Source: Cytobacillus massiliigabonensis
GTDB lineage: Bacteria > Bacillota > Bacilli > Bacillales > Cytobacillaceae
Assembly (NCBI RefSeq): GCF_900199725.1
Contig: NZ_LT904904.1
Location: forward strand, 1,537,483-1,601,482
Direction of reading: 5' to 3'
Length of the DNA: 64,000 nt
Part shown: piece after piece, positions 56,714 to 64,000 of the stretch
How the letters are laid out: each line of letters starts with the position of its first letter
Numbering within the stretch: position 1 is the first letter of the stretch
Translations under genes and position numbers: made by a program
Notes under the pieces: model-generated
The model's database searches: none
What the model was told of the DNA's origin: nothing
The model's input: only the letters and a program-made list of their open reading frames with translations

Positions 56714-58615
56714 ATGAATAAATTGAAAGGGTCAAAGCTATCGCTGATTGTGATTGCAACTGTATTGCTTTGGCTAAAAACGTATATTGTCTATAAGACT
56801 AGCTTTGATATAAAGATAGAAAACTGGAAGCAAGAGTTTATTTTGTTTATTAATCCTTTAAGTTTTCTGCTTTTTATTTTTGGCATCAGCTTATTTATGA
56901 AGGAGAAAAATAAAAATCGCTATATTCTTATAACCAGCTTTGTCATATCTTTTGTATTGTTTGCAAATGTAGTATTTTACCGCTTTTTTAATGATTTTCT
57001 AACAATCCCTGTCCTTTTTCAAACGAGCAATATGAGTGATTTAGGAAGCAGCGTTAGTGATCTTTTAAGTGTGACAGATCTTATTTATTTTGCTGATTTT
57101 CTACTGCTGGTCCTGATTGTCAAATTTAAACCGAACTTTATCTCAAGTAAATCTTTCACTAAAGTAGATCGCAGAGCTTATTTCCTAATAGCGATTGCCT
57201 TTGCTTTTTTCAATCTAGGATTAGCTGAAACAGAACGCCCTCAGCTTCTTACTCGTACATTTGACCGTGAAATGCTCGTAAAAAATATTGGAACATACAA
57301 TTATCATATTTATGATGTTTTTCTTCAATCAAAGTCTTCCGCTCAGCGAGCTTTAGCAGATGGAAGCGAATTAGTGGATATTGATAACTATATCCATGCA
57401 AATTACAAGAAGCCGAATGATGAAATGTTTGGCATTGCTAAAGGGAAAAATGTCATTTTGATTTCTATGGAATCTACTCAAAACTTTGTTATAAATGAAA
57501 AGGTGAATGGTCAGGAGATTACTCCATTCCTAAATCAGTTTATTAAAGAAAGTTTTTACTTTGATAATTTCTACCACCAGACCGAACAAGGGAAAACATC
57601 GGATTCAGAGTTTCTTCTAGATAACTCGCTATACCCGCTTAACCGAGGAGCGGTGTTCTTTACTCATTCGGGGAATGAATTTAATGCAACTCCAGAAATA
57701 TTAAAGGATTACGGTTACTATTCGGCAACCTTGCATGCGAATAGCAAAAGCTTCTGGAATCGGGATATTATGTATGATTCCTTTGGTTATGACCGGTATT
57801 ATTCATTAACCGATTATGATGTATCTGATGAAAATTCAGTTGGATGGGGAATGAAGGATATCGATTTCTTCGAACAGTCTATTAAGCACTTGAAAGAAAT
57901 GCCAAAGCCATTTTATTCAAAATTCATCACCCTAACAAATCATCATCCATTTGAATTAGGGGAAGAAGACCGGCTGATTGAACCATATACTTCTGGTAAT
58001 AAAACAGTTGATAATTACTTCCCAACCGTACGGTATACAGATGAGGCCATCAAATTATTTATTGAACGGCTGAAACAGGAAGGATTATATGACGATTCTA
58101 TTATTGTCCTTTATGGGGATCATTACGGAATTTCCCAAAACCATAATAAAGCGATGAGTGAATTTCTAGGTGAAGAAGTAACTCCATTTGTAAGTACTCA
58201 ACTGCAGCGGGTCCCTTTAATCATTCATATTCCTGGTCAAGAAGGGAAAACAATTTCTACTGTCTCAGGTCAAATTGATTTAAAACCGACACTTCTGCAT
58301 TTACTCGGTGTGAATACAAAGAATACCATTGAATTTGGTTCAGATCTCTTTTCAAAAGATAAAATGGAATTTACTGTACTGCGTGATGGAAGTTTTATAA
58401 CGAAGGATTATATTTATACTCGTGAAACTTGCTATGATAAAATGACTGGTGAATCAACTGATGATGCAGCATGTGAACCCTTTATAGAAAAGGCCGCTCA
58501 GGAGCTTGAGTATTCTGACAAGATCATCTATGGGGATTTACTTAGATTTTACGAAAATAATCAGGTTCATAACTCAACATTCCTAAAAAATGAGCCGGCA
58601 ATTGATACAAATTAA
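56714..58615 (+). CDS. yqgS: lipoteichoic acid synthase-type sulfatase-fold protein (LtaS/YqgS)
   Basis: 633 residues. Five N-terminal helices (about 8-185), then an extracellular sulfatase-like domain. The nucleophile is Thr295 in EQGKTSDSE; metal residues lie in SMEST, GDHYG and TNHHPF. It polymerises glycerol-phosphate from phosphatidylglycerol onto a glycolipid anchor. Whether it is the primary enzyme or a paralogue like YqgS/YfnI cannot be told. AGGGAGGG lies 13 bases upstream. Confidence 0.93.
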   Translation: MNKLKGSKLSLIVIATVLLWLKTYIVYKTSFDIKIENWKQEFILFINPLSFLLFIFGISLFMKEKNKNRYILITSFVISFVLFANVVFYRFFNDFLTIPVLFQTSNMSDLGSSVSDLLSVTDLIYFADFLLLVLIVKFKPNFISSKSFTKVDRRAYFLIAIAFAFFNLGLAETERPQLLTRTFDREMLVKNIGTYNYHIYDVFLQSKSSAQRALADGSELVDIDNYIHANYKKPNDEMFGIAKGKNVILISMESTQNFVINEKVNGQEITPFLNQFIKESFYFDNFYHQTEQGKTSDSEFLLDNSLYPLNRGAVFFTHSGNEFNATPEILKDYGYYSATLHANSKSFWNRDIMYDSFGYDRYYSLTDYDVSDENSVGWGMKDIDFFEQSIKHLKEMPKPFYSKFITLTNHHPFELGEEDRLIEPYTSGNKTVDNYFPTVRYTDEAIKLFIERLKQEGLYDDSIIVLYGDHYGISQNHNKAMSEFLGEEVTPFVSTQLQRVPLIIHIPGQEGKTISTVSGQIDLKPTLLHLLGVNTKNTIEFGSDLFSKDKMEFTVLRDGSFITKDYIYTRETCYDKMTGESTDDAACEPFIEKAAQELEYSDKIIYGDLLRFYENNQVHNSTFLKNEPAIDTN

Positions 58616-58621
58616 AACGTA

Positions 58622-58652
58622 GAAAAAACCTGTACTCTACAGGTTTTTTTTA
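58622..58652 (+). terminator. terminator after yqgS
   Basis: AAAAACCTGTA and TACAGGTTTTT around a CTC loop, then T-run. Confidence 0.9.
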
Positions 58653-58724
58653 TTGGGAAAAGTGTGAAGTCATTTTTTTCTTCCCTATTTCATATGAATG
58701 AATGGATGAAGGAGGGTAAAAATA

Positions 58725-59912
58725 ATGAAGGTCCAAGTACGTTCTGGCGATACATTATGGTATTATAGCCGGCTTTTCATGATCCCAATAAACTTGATCA
58801 TTGATTCGAATCCAACGATTAATACATCCACCTTACAGATAGGTCAAGAAGTGAAAATCCCTGGATTTATCATTCAAAAATATACGCTGAGAAAAGGCGA
58901 TACATTTTGGAAACTTAGTGAGGCTAGACATTTATCGGTTGATGCACTTCTATTGCTAAATCAAAATGTGAACCCAAATCAGCTGCAGGTCGGAAAAACA
59001 ATCATGATTCCTCAAAGAGTGATCTCACCGGTCGTTAATGGGGAAAGGCAGTACAACTTTAAAGCCTTAACAGCAGATATTGCGCAACTGAAATCCATCT
59101 TTCCTTTCATTCAGATAAATAATATTGGCAAAAGTGTATTAGGAAAGCCCATTCAAGAAATCCGTCTAGGCAAAGGAACAAAGAAAGTACATTTTAATGC
59201 TTCCTTTCATGCAAATGAATGGATCACCTCAGGTGTTTTAATGTCACTTCTGAATCATTTTCTGTTATCATTAACAAATGTGAAGCCAATAAGAGGTGTA
59301 GCAGCTATGCCCCTATATCAAGCTGTGGACCTTTCCATTGTGCCGATGGTAAATCCCGATGGAGTAGATTTAGTGTTAAACGGGCCGCCGGATGAGCTGA
59401 GAGAAGAAGTGATACAAATCAATAAAGGAAGTACTGATTTTACTGGCTGGAAGGCAAATATAAGAGGTGTGGACTTAAATAATCAATTCCCGGCAAAGTG
59501 GGAGATCGAGAAGGAAAGAAAAGCAGAGAAAGCTCCTGCACCGCGTGATTATCCTGGAGATGCGCCTTTAACTGAACCTGAATCGATAGCTATGGCTAAT
59601 CTGGCTAGAACAAGGAAGTTTGATCGCATGCTTGCCTTTCATACCCAAGGCGAAGAATTTTATTGGGGATTTGAAGGGCTAGAGCCGAGGGAATCTAGTG
59701 TATTAGCTGCTGAATTTGCAAGAGTGAGCGGATATACACCAATACAATATATTGATAGCTATGCGGGATATAAGGATTGGTTTATTCAAGATTTTCGAAG
59801 ACCTGGATTTACAATTGAATTAGGGTCAGGGATTAATCCGTTGCCATTATCTCAGTTTGATGAAATATTTGAGGAAGTGCTTGGTATTTATCTAGCTGCA
59901 TTATATATGTAA
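58725..59912 (+). CDS. yqgT: LysM-containing M14 peptidase (gamma-D-glutamyl-L-diamino acid endopeptidase I type)
   Basis: 395 residues. Two LysM domains (about 1-48 and 50-98), then an M14 zinc carboxypeptidase-fold domain: HANE (zinc His and Glu), VNPDGVDL, HTQGEEFYWG (third zinc ligand) and catalytic Glu in FTIELGSGINP. It should cut between D-Glu and the diamino acid in muropeptides, probably in sporulation or recycling. No signal peptide, as for B. subtilis YqgT. Confidence 0.93.
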   Translation: MKVQVRSGDTLWYYSRLFMIPINLIIDSNPTINTSTLQIGQEVKIPGFIIQKYTLRKGDTFWKLSEARHLSVDALLLLNQNVNPNQLQVGKTIMIPQRVISPVVNGERQYNFKALTADIAQLKSIFPFIQINNIGKSVLGKPIQEIRLGKGTKKVHFNASFHANEWITSGVLMSLLNHFLLSLTNVKPIRGVAAMPLYQAVDLSIVPMVNPDGVDLVLNGPPDELREEVIQINKGSTDFTGWKANIRGVDLNNQFPAKWEIEKERKAEKAPAPRDYPGDAPLTEPESIAMANLARTRKFDRMLAFHTQGEEFYWGFEGLEPRESSVLAAEFARVSGYTPIQYIDSYAGYKDWFIQDFRRPGFTIELGSGINPLPLSQFDEIFEEVLGIYLAALYM

Positions 59913-59914
59913 GG

Positions 59915-59947
59915 TGAAAAAGCCGATAAAACGGCTTTTCTTTTTGA
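59915..59947 (+). terminator. terminator after yqgT
   Basis: AAAAGCCG/CGGCTTTT around ATAAAA, then T-rich. Confidence 0.88.
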
Positions 59948-60026
59948 AATAATTTTGAAATAATTGAAACATTCTTCTTATATTTTTCGTATAATTAGTT
60001 AATTGGGTTGGAAGGAGGGGTGGAAG

Positions 60027-61172
60027 TTGCTCTGGAAAAAAAGAAAGAAATACAGAAAGGCTATTTTTTTATGCATTTTCCTTTTGCTCTTTCTTGCAGG
60101 ATGCACAGTAAATAAAGAGCCGGAACAGCATTCTTTAAAGAATCATCAGAAGGAAACAATAAAGGAAGCGATTCCACCTGCTTTTCTCGATCAAGAGTTA
60201 AAGCTTCCTGTCCAAATAGAAGAAGGTCAATTTAACAGTGTGAGCAGCTGGCTAAATAATGAAGAAATTGTGTACATAACGAATGTCGGGTTAGGATCTC
60301 ATGTGTATACTTATAATATATATACTGGTAAAAACCAGCTGATTTTTGAAAGTGAGTCCCCGGTATCCTCAGTTATTGCTAGTCCTTCAGGTGAACGTTT
60401 ATTGGTTCATACTGTGCCAACAACCTTTGAAGGGATTATTACAATTATTGATCGTTATGGGAAAGAGATAATGTCTGAAAGAATGGAAGCATTTGACTTT
60501 GTTTTTGAGTGGAATCCTTATGATGAGGATCAGCTGCTTCTTTCCTCATTTACAGAAAGCTGGGACTTTTCTACTTATCAAATGAATCTTAAAGAGAAAA
60601 AGCTGATTCCTATTCCATTAAAGGAGCCATTTGCAGGTTGGAAGAGCAAGGATGAGCTTGTTTTTTTAGATTGGGGACAAGAGGAAGCTTTGTTATTTGC
60701 GCCTCTAAAAAAGAAATTTATATTTAGTGAACAGGACGATACAATTCTAGACAATGTATACAATATGAAGGCAATCGAGAATTTAATCATGACCATTACT
60801 GTTCCTAATGATAAAATAAATGAGTCGGCATATACTTTTCTATCCAGTGATCTTAATAAGCTAACAGTCTTAAACATCCCGCATTTAACGAGATTTTCTG
60901 ACTGGCTAATCCCGTACTTTGATTTTGATGAGAAGGATCACTTTTATACTTTTGCTCCTAAGTATAGTTCGGAAGCTGATACATATGCCGAAGGGTTTCA
61001 GCTTCTTTCATTAAATATCGAAAATGGAGAAAAGACAGTGGTTTTCGAGAAGATGGAAAATGAGCCTTTAAGCTGCTCTCCAAATGGAAGTCATTGTTTG
61101 TACGGGTTTTATTATGAAAAGCTAATCAATATGGATTCAAAAGATATTATGCCTATCATTAAGGAAGAATAA
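60027..61172 (+). CDS. yqgU: YqgU-like lipoprotein
   Basis: 381 residues from TTG 60027, six bases after GGAAGGAGGGG; the longer frame from 60003 overlaps this ribosome-binding site. Signal peptide with lipobox FLAGC, lipidated Cys26. The rest is beta-propeller-like with repeated strands (WLNNEEIVYITNVG, VIASPSGERLLV, FEWNPYDEDQLLLSS), as in the YqgU family. Function unknown. Next gene yqgV is close. Confidence 0.85.
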   Translation: MLWKKRKKYRKAIFLCIFLLLFLAGCTVNKEPEQHSLKNHQKETIKEAIPPAFLDQELKLPVQIEEGQFNSVSSWLNNEEIVYITNVGLGSHVYTYNIYTGKNQLIFESESPVSSVIASPSGERLLVHTVPTTFEGIITIIDRYGKEIMSERMEAFDFVFEWNPYDEDQLLLSSFTESWDFSTYQMNLKEKKLIPIPLKEPFAGWKSKDELVFLDWGQEEALLFAPLKKKFIFSEQDDTILDNVYNMKAIENLIMTITVPNDKINESAYTFLSSDLNKLTVLNIPHLTRFSDWLIPYFDFDEKDHFYTFAPKYSSEADTYAEGFQLLSLNIENGEKTVVFEKMENEPLSCSPNGSHCLYGFYYEKLINMDSKDIMPIIKEE

Positions 61173-61193
61173 CTAGAAAAAAGGATGGTAAAG

Positions 61194-61508
61194 ATGGCAA
61201 TAGTAGACGTAACCGTTATTCCAATTGGGACTGAAACACCGAGTGTAAGCAGTTATGTAGCTGATATTCAGCGTGTATTAATGGACTATGAAAAGAAGGG
61301 GCAAATTCGCTTCCAGTTAACGCCAATGAATACGATAATCGAAGGAGAGCTTCCTGTTTTATTCGAGGTCATACAGGCTATGCATGAAGTTCCTTTTGAA
61401 AAAGGTCTTATGAGGGTAGCAACAAATATTCGTATTGATGATAGAAGAGATGTAAAAAGAAAAATGGAAGAAAAAGTCCAACGTGTTGAGAACCAGCTCA
61501 ATCAATAA
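61194..61508 (+). CDS. yqgV: YqgV-like thiamine-binding family protein (MTH1187/DUF77)
   Basis: 104 residues from ATG 61194 (AAAGGATGGTAAAG). The sequence MAIVDVTVIPIGTETPSVSSY and the central PMNTIIEGEL mark the MTH1187 family, small ferredoxin-like oligomers; some bind thiamine or its precursor. Physiological role unclear. Confidence 0.88.
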   Translation: MAIVDVTVIPIGTETPSVSSYVADIQRVLMDYEKKGQIRFQLTPMNTIIEGELPVLFEVIQAMHEVPFEKGLMRVATNIRIDDRRDVKRKMEEKVQRVENQLNQ

Positions 61509-61509
61509 A

Positions 61510-61547
61510 AAAGAAGGATTCCCAGAGATGGGATCCTTCTTTTTTAT
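61510..61547 (+). terminator. terminator after yqgV
   Basis: AAGAAGGATTCCC pairs with GGGATCCTTCTT (one bulge) around AGAGAT, then T-run. Confidence 0.88.
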
Positions 61548-61549
61548 TG

Positions 61550-61578
61550 CACCTGATCAAGGCGCCTTTCGCATTTCA
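61550..61578 (-). repeat. type A right-flank fragment
   Basis: CTGATCAAGGCGCCTTTCGCATTTCA, the same terminal segment seen in the 26211 and 38626 copies (TGATCAAGGCGC ... GCATTT), joined to a type B element. Confidence 0.7.
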
Positions 61579-61729
61579 TTGTCTAGCTTCGGCTCCTAGC
61601 AACTACTGGACTTCAACCTTCCTCCTTACGATAAGTCAACATCGAATCGCTATCGCTCTTCGTGTTTCCTTTATCTCAGTCCGAAGCCCTCCAGTCCATA
61701 CGTCGCTGAACAGTCGCCTCCGCATTTCT
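61579..61729 (-). repeat. type B hairpin repeat adjoining the yqgW stop
   Basis: Full 151-nt element in minus orientation; its GCGGAGGCGACTG end lies within 3-4 bases of the yqgW stop. Apical hairpin on the minus strand: CGAAGAGC-GATA-GCGATTCG. Outer arm GCGAC/GTTGC is kept by a G-U pair. Confidence 0.9.
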
Positions 61730-61731
61730 AG

Positions 61732-61905
61732 TTAGTGTGTTGCAGGGTATCCGCTGTTGATTAGTGTTAATAATGCAAATCCGCCAAATACAACGAATGA
61801 ACCGGCAGCAAAAACGAAACCTAGAATATTCTTATTTTTAAGAGCACTCCAAGCACCATAAGCTGCTAAAATGGCAACTAAAAAGAAGATAATGACGATT
61901 CCCAT
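61732..61905 (-). CDS. yqgW: YqgW-like small membrane protein, DUF2759
   Basis: 57 residues from minus-strand ATG 61905 (AAAAGGGGGC upstream). Two hydrophobic segments joined by SALKNKN. Matches the length and location of B. subtilis YqgW. Function unknown. Confidence 0.85.
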   Translation of the reverse strand: MGIVIIFFLVAILAAYGAWSALKNKNILGFVFAAGSFVVFGGFALLTLINSGYPATH

Positions 61906-62190
61906 AAATAAAAGCCCCCTTTTGTTATGATAATCAGGCATATGCCCATTGGAAAATCATATTCAGGTATGGAACCTGTATGTAATACTATATATACATT
62001 CGTATTATATTCTATATTTTTTTCTCTTATTTGTCGAGGTCAAAAAGTGACACTTCTATGTCGTTCATCCTACTATTCCCTTTTATAGTATAAAATATCT
62101 TCACTTTCCGATAATAAATGAGTTTCCTTTAATTTCTTTGTTAATATAGTGTAAAATTAGTGCATATATCCACAAACGGAGGTGTTAATC

Positions 62191-62829
62191 ATGGAATGGC
62201 ATCAAATTCCATTAGGTCTATTACAAACAAATTGTTATATTGTTTCAAAAGAAGATAATAATACTTGTTTAATTTTTGATCCAGGGGAAGAAGGAGAGAA
62301 ATTAAGCAGCTTTATTCTTGAAAAACAGCTAAAACCCCTTGCGATTATCCTTACTCACGCACATTTTGATCATATTGGTGCAGTGGAGGAGATTAGAAAG
62401 AAATTCAATATCCCGGTCTATATTCATGAAAAAGAAGCCGACTGGCTAATAGACCCGGCTTTAAATGGGTCACAATTGTTTGAAATAGGCAAGCCTGTGA
62501 AAGGAAACCGTGCAGATTATGTATTAACAGACGAAAAGGAACTGAAAATTGGCAGTTTTTCTTTTGAAATCGCAGAAACGCCGGGCCATTCACCAGGCAG
62601 TTTATCATTTTACTTTAAAGAAGCGGGATTTGTGATAGCTGGGGATGCATTATTTAGCGGGAGTATTGGGCGGACGGATCTTCCTGGGGGAGATCATGCC
62701 CAGCTGCTTAAAAGCATCCATGAGCAATTATTAATTTTGCCTGAAGAAACAATTGTGCTTCCAGGACACGGCCCTGCCACAACAATTGGACAAGAAATGG
62801 ATTCAAATCCATTTTTAAATGGGTATTAA
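62191..62829 (+). CDS. yqgX: MBL-fold hydrolase, glyoxalase II-like (YqgX)
   Basis: 212 residues from ATG 62191, six bases after GGAGGTG; ATG 62182 overlaps that site. Metallo-beta-lactamase fold with His56-x-His58-x-Asp60-His61 (THAHFDHIG), ETPGHSPGS, AGDALFSGSIGRTD and PGHGPATTIG. It is a hydroxyacylglutathione-hydrolase-like enzyme, in Bacillus possibly acting on bacillithiol thioesters. A three-unit repeat array begins four bases after its stop. Confidence 0.92.
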   Translation: MEWHQIPLGLLQTNCYIVSKEDNNTCLIFDPGEEGEKLSSFILEKQLKPLAIILTHAHFDHIGAVEEIRKKFNIPVYIHEKEADWLIDPALNGSQLFEIGKPVKGNRADYVLTDEKELKIGSFSFEIAETPGHSPGSLSFYFKEAGFVIAGDALFSGSIGRTDLPGGDHAQLLKSIHEQLLILPEETIVLPGHGPATTIGQEMDSNPFLNGY

Positions 62830-62832
62830 TAA

Positions 62833-62983
62833 GAAAAGCGGAGGCGACTGTTCAGCGACGTATAGACTGGAGGGCTCCGGACTGAGATAAAGGAAACACG
62901 AAGAGCGAAAGCGAATCGATGTTGACTTATCGTAAGGAGGAAGCCTGAAGTCTAGTAGTCGCTAGGAGCTGCAGCTGGACAAA
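62833..62983 (+). repeat. type B hairpin repeat, unit 1
   Basis: 151 nt, starts GAAAAGCGGAGGCG, ends GCAGCTGGACAAA. Stem arms GCGAC/GTCGC, AGACT/AGTCT, GGGCT/AGCC, apical CGAAGAGC-GAAA-GCGAATCG. Confidence 0.95.
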
Positions 62984-63134
62984 GAAAAGCGGAGGCGACT
63001 GTTCAGCGACGTATGGACTGGAGGGCTCCGGACTGAGATAAAGGAAACACGAAGAGCAAAAGCGATTCGATGTTGACTTATCGTAGGGAGGAAGCCTGAA
63101 GTCCAGTAGTCGCTAGGAGCTGCAGCTGGACAAA
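62984..63134 (+). repeat. type B hairpin repeat, unit 2
   Basis: 151 nt, about five differences from unit 1: GGACT/AGTCC replaces AGACT/AGTCT (both sides), loop AAAA replaces GAAA, and an A-to-T change makes an A-T pair in the apical stem (GCGATTCG). Confidence 0.95.
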
Positions 63135-63285
63135 GAAAAGCGGAGGCGACTGTTCAGCGACGTATAGACTGGAGGGCTCCGGACTGAGATAAAGGAAACA
63201 CGAAGAGCGAAAGCGAATCGATGTTGACTAATCGTAGGGAGGAAGCCTGAAGTCTAGTAGTCGCTAGGAGCTGCAGCTGGACAAA
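63135..63285 (+). repeat. type B hairpin repeat, unit 3
   Basis: 151 nt. AGACT/AGTCT as in unit 1; differs from it at two or so positions (CTAATCGTAGGG), one of which weakens the GATAA/TTATC arm. Confidence 0.95.
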
Positions 63286-63309
63286 GAAAAGCGAAGGCGT
63301 CTAGACAAA
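63286..63309 (+). repeat. deleted repeat remnant
   Basis: GAAAAGCGAAGGCG joined to TCTAGACAAA: only the two ends, interior lost. Confidence 0.75.
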
Positions 63310-63310
63310 T

Positions 63311-63343
63311 AGAAAAGCCCTTCTCCAAGGAGAAGGGCTTTTC
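63311..63343. terminator. strong symmetric terminator after the repeat array
   Basis: GAAAAGCCCTTCTCC and GGAGAAGGGCTTTTC around AA, a 15-bp perfect stem ending in TTTTCT. It is followed by about 170 AT-rich bases before the next gene. Confidence 0.8.
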
Positions 63344-63512
63344 TGGGGGATGTTCTATTCATATAATGGGAGGGGATATAGTTAAGCTACTAATAGTAGA
63401 ATATAATAAAGTTAACACTATGTCAATGGTGAAAAGTAATAGGGATAAAAAAATATTCTAGCATTGCCTCTAGTTTTATCCACTATCTTCTTCATTAATT
63501 AGGAGAATCATA

Positions 63513-64000
63513 ATGATAAATTATTTAAAGGAATATATACAAAAGAATCCATTTGGAAAAATTACATTTGCAGATTACATCATGCAAGCACTTTATCATC
63601 CACAATATGGTTATTATATGAATGATAAAAGGAAAATTGGACGTGAAGGAGATTTTATTACGACAAGTAATATTTCAGACATATATGGCAGATCCATTGC
63701 TAAATGGTTTTACAGGAAAGCAACTGAACTAGATCTTCCATTTTCCATATGCGAAATCGGTGCTGGGACAGGTCGGTTTGCTAAAGCCTTTATTGATGAG
63801 TGGAAGATGATATCCGCTAAACCGATTCAATATTTTATTTTAGAAGAAAGCCCTTATCATCGGAAATTACAGCAGGAGGAATTAATTTTTGATGAGAATA
63901 TAAAGCAGATTGCAAGTTTGGAGGAAATCTCACCTTTTGATGGTTTGATTTTTTCTAATGAATTATTTGATGCGTTTCCAGTCCATGTAATAGAAAATCA
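63513..64000 (+). CDS. SAM-dependent methyltransferase, MidA/DUF185 family, N-terminal part
   Basis: ATG 63513 (TTAGGAGAATCATA) opens a frame to the window end, 162 codons. The N-terminus MINYLKEYIQKNPFGKITF, the segment GYYMNDKRKIGREGDFITT, the SAM-binding ICEIGAGTGRFAKAF and the later FSNELFDAFP identify the family related to mitochondrial NDUFAF7 (arginine methyltransferase). C-terminus beyond the window. In B. subtilis the yqh region and comG lie further on (recalled). Confidence 0.92.
   Translation, partial: MINYLKEYIQKNPFGKITFADYIMQALYHPQYGYYMNDKRKIGREGDFITTSNISDIYGRSIAKWFYRKATELDLPFSICEIGAGTGRFAKAFIDEWKMISAKPIQYFILEESPYHRKLQQEELIFDENIKQIASLEEISPFDGLIFSNELFDAFPVHVIEN

Noticed and set aside
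62833-63309. CRISPR-like array
   Set aside because: The period is 151 bp with no unique spacers between units, units are internally palindromic over their whole length, and no cas genes are present.

Overview
The window is an AT-rich stretch of chromosome from a spore-forming Bacillus-like firmicute (family Bacillaceae). Gene order follows the Bacillus subtilis block from yqfF (pgpH) through dnaG-sigA, ispH, zur, ispG, sodA, pbpA, pst and yqgN-yqgX almost gene for gene (compared from memory). B. subtilis-type features support this: a glycine T-box before glyQS, many GTG/TTG starts with strong GGAGG-type ribosome-binding sites, a GerA-family spore protein, LTA synthase and YqgP. I recognise no rRNA, tRNA, prophage, transposase or CRISPR array.

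Layout. 1-4.7 kb: pgpH (cut by the window edge), ybeY, dgkA, cdd, era, yqzL and recO (c-di-AMP breakdown, rRNA maturation, lipid recycling, repair). 4.7-9.6 kb: promoter and T-box, glyQS, then ccpN-ppsR. 10-18 kb: yqxD, dnaG, sigA, an acyl-CoA dehydrogenase, cccA, trmK, yqfO. 18-28 kb: ispH, yqfQ, cshB, nfo, a Zur-type promoter with znuCB-zur, yqfW, yqfX, ispG, yqfZ. 28-36 kb: a chemoreceptor, yqgB, a Na/Pi cotransporter with a candidate Pho box, yqgC, an Fnr-type regulator, sodA and a YqgE-like transporter. 36-44 kb: pbpA, then a candidate Pho box and pstSCAB-phoU, then yqzCD. 44.6-50.4 kb: a block I do not recall at this site in B. subtilis: a glycosyltransferase with an unknown partner, and a PBP3-like transpeptidase plus membrane protein facing a divergent FHA-winged-helix regulator. 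50.5-64 kb: rpmG, yqgN, a DUF92 protein, rhomboid protease, SpoVAF-like protein, yqgQ, ltaS, yqgT-X and a truncated MidA-type methyltransferase.

Most coding sequence is ordinary core genome. The most unusual content is a family of intergenic repeats of two types, A (about 123 nt) and B (151 nt). They share similar ends but have different cores. They occur singly, in tandem, alternating A-B-A-B, internally deleted, and once apparently nested one in another. Copies differ by compensatory changes that keep long hairpins paired, and at four sites the same end of the element lies within a few bases of a stop codon. This is the best candidate here for an uncharacterised structured, possibly mobile, element.

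Physiological links: phosphate (Pho boxes, pst, phoU, Na/Pi cotransporter), zinc (Zur box, znuCB, zur), oxygen (Fnr, SodA), envelope (dgkA, pbpA, the PBP3-like protein, ltaS, yqgT) and isoprenoids (ispH, ispG). Start codons were chosen by ribosome-binding site and by remembered family N-termini; no database search was run.
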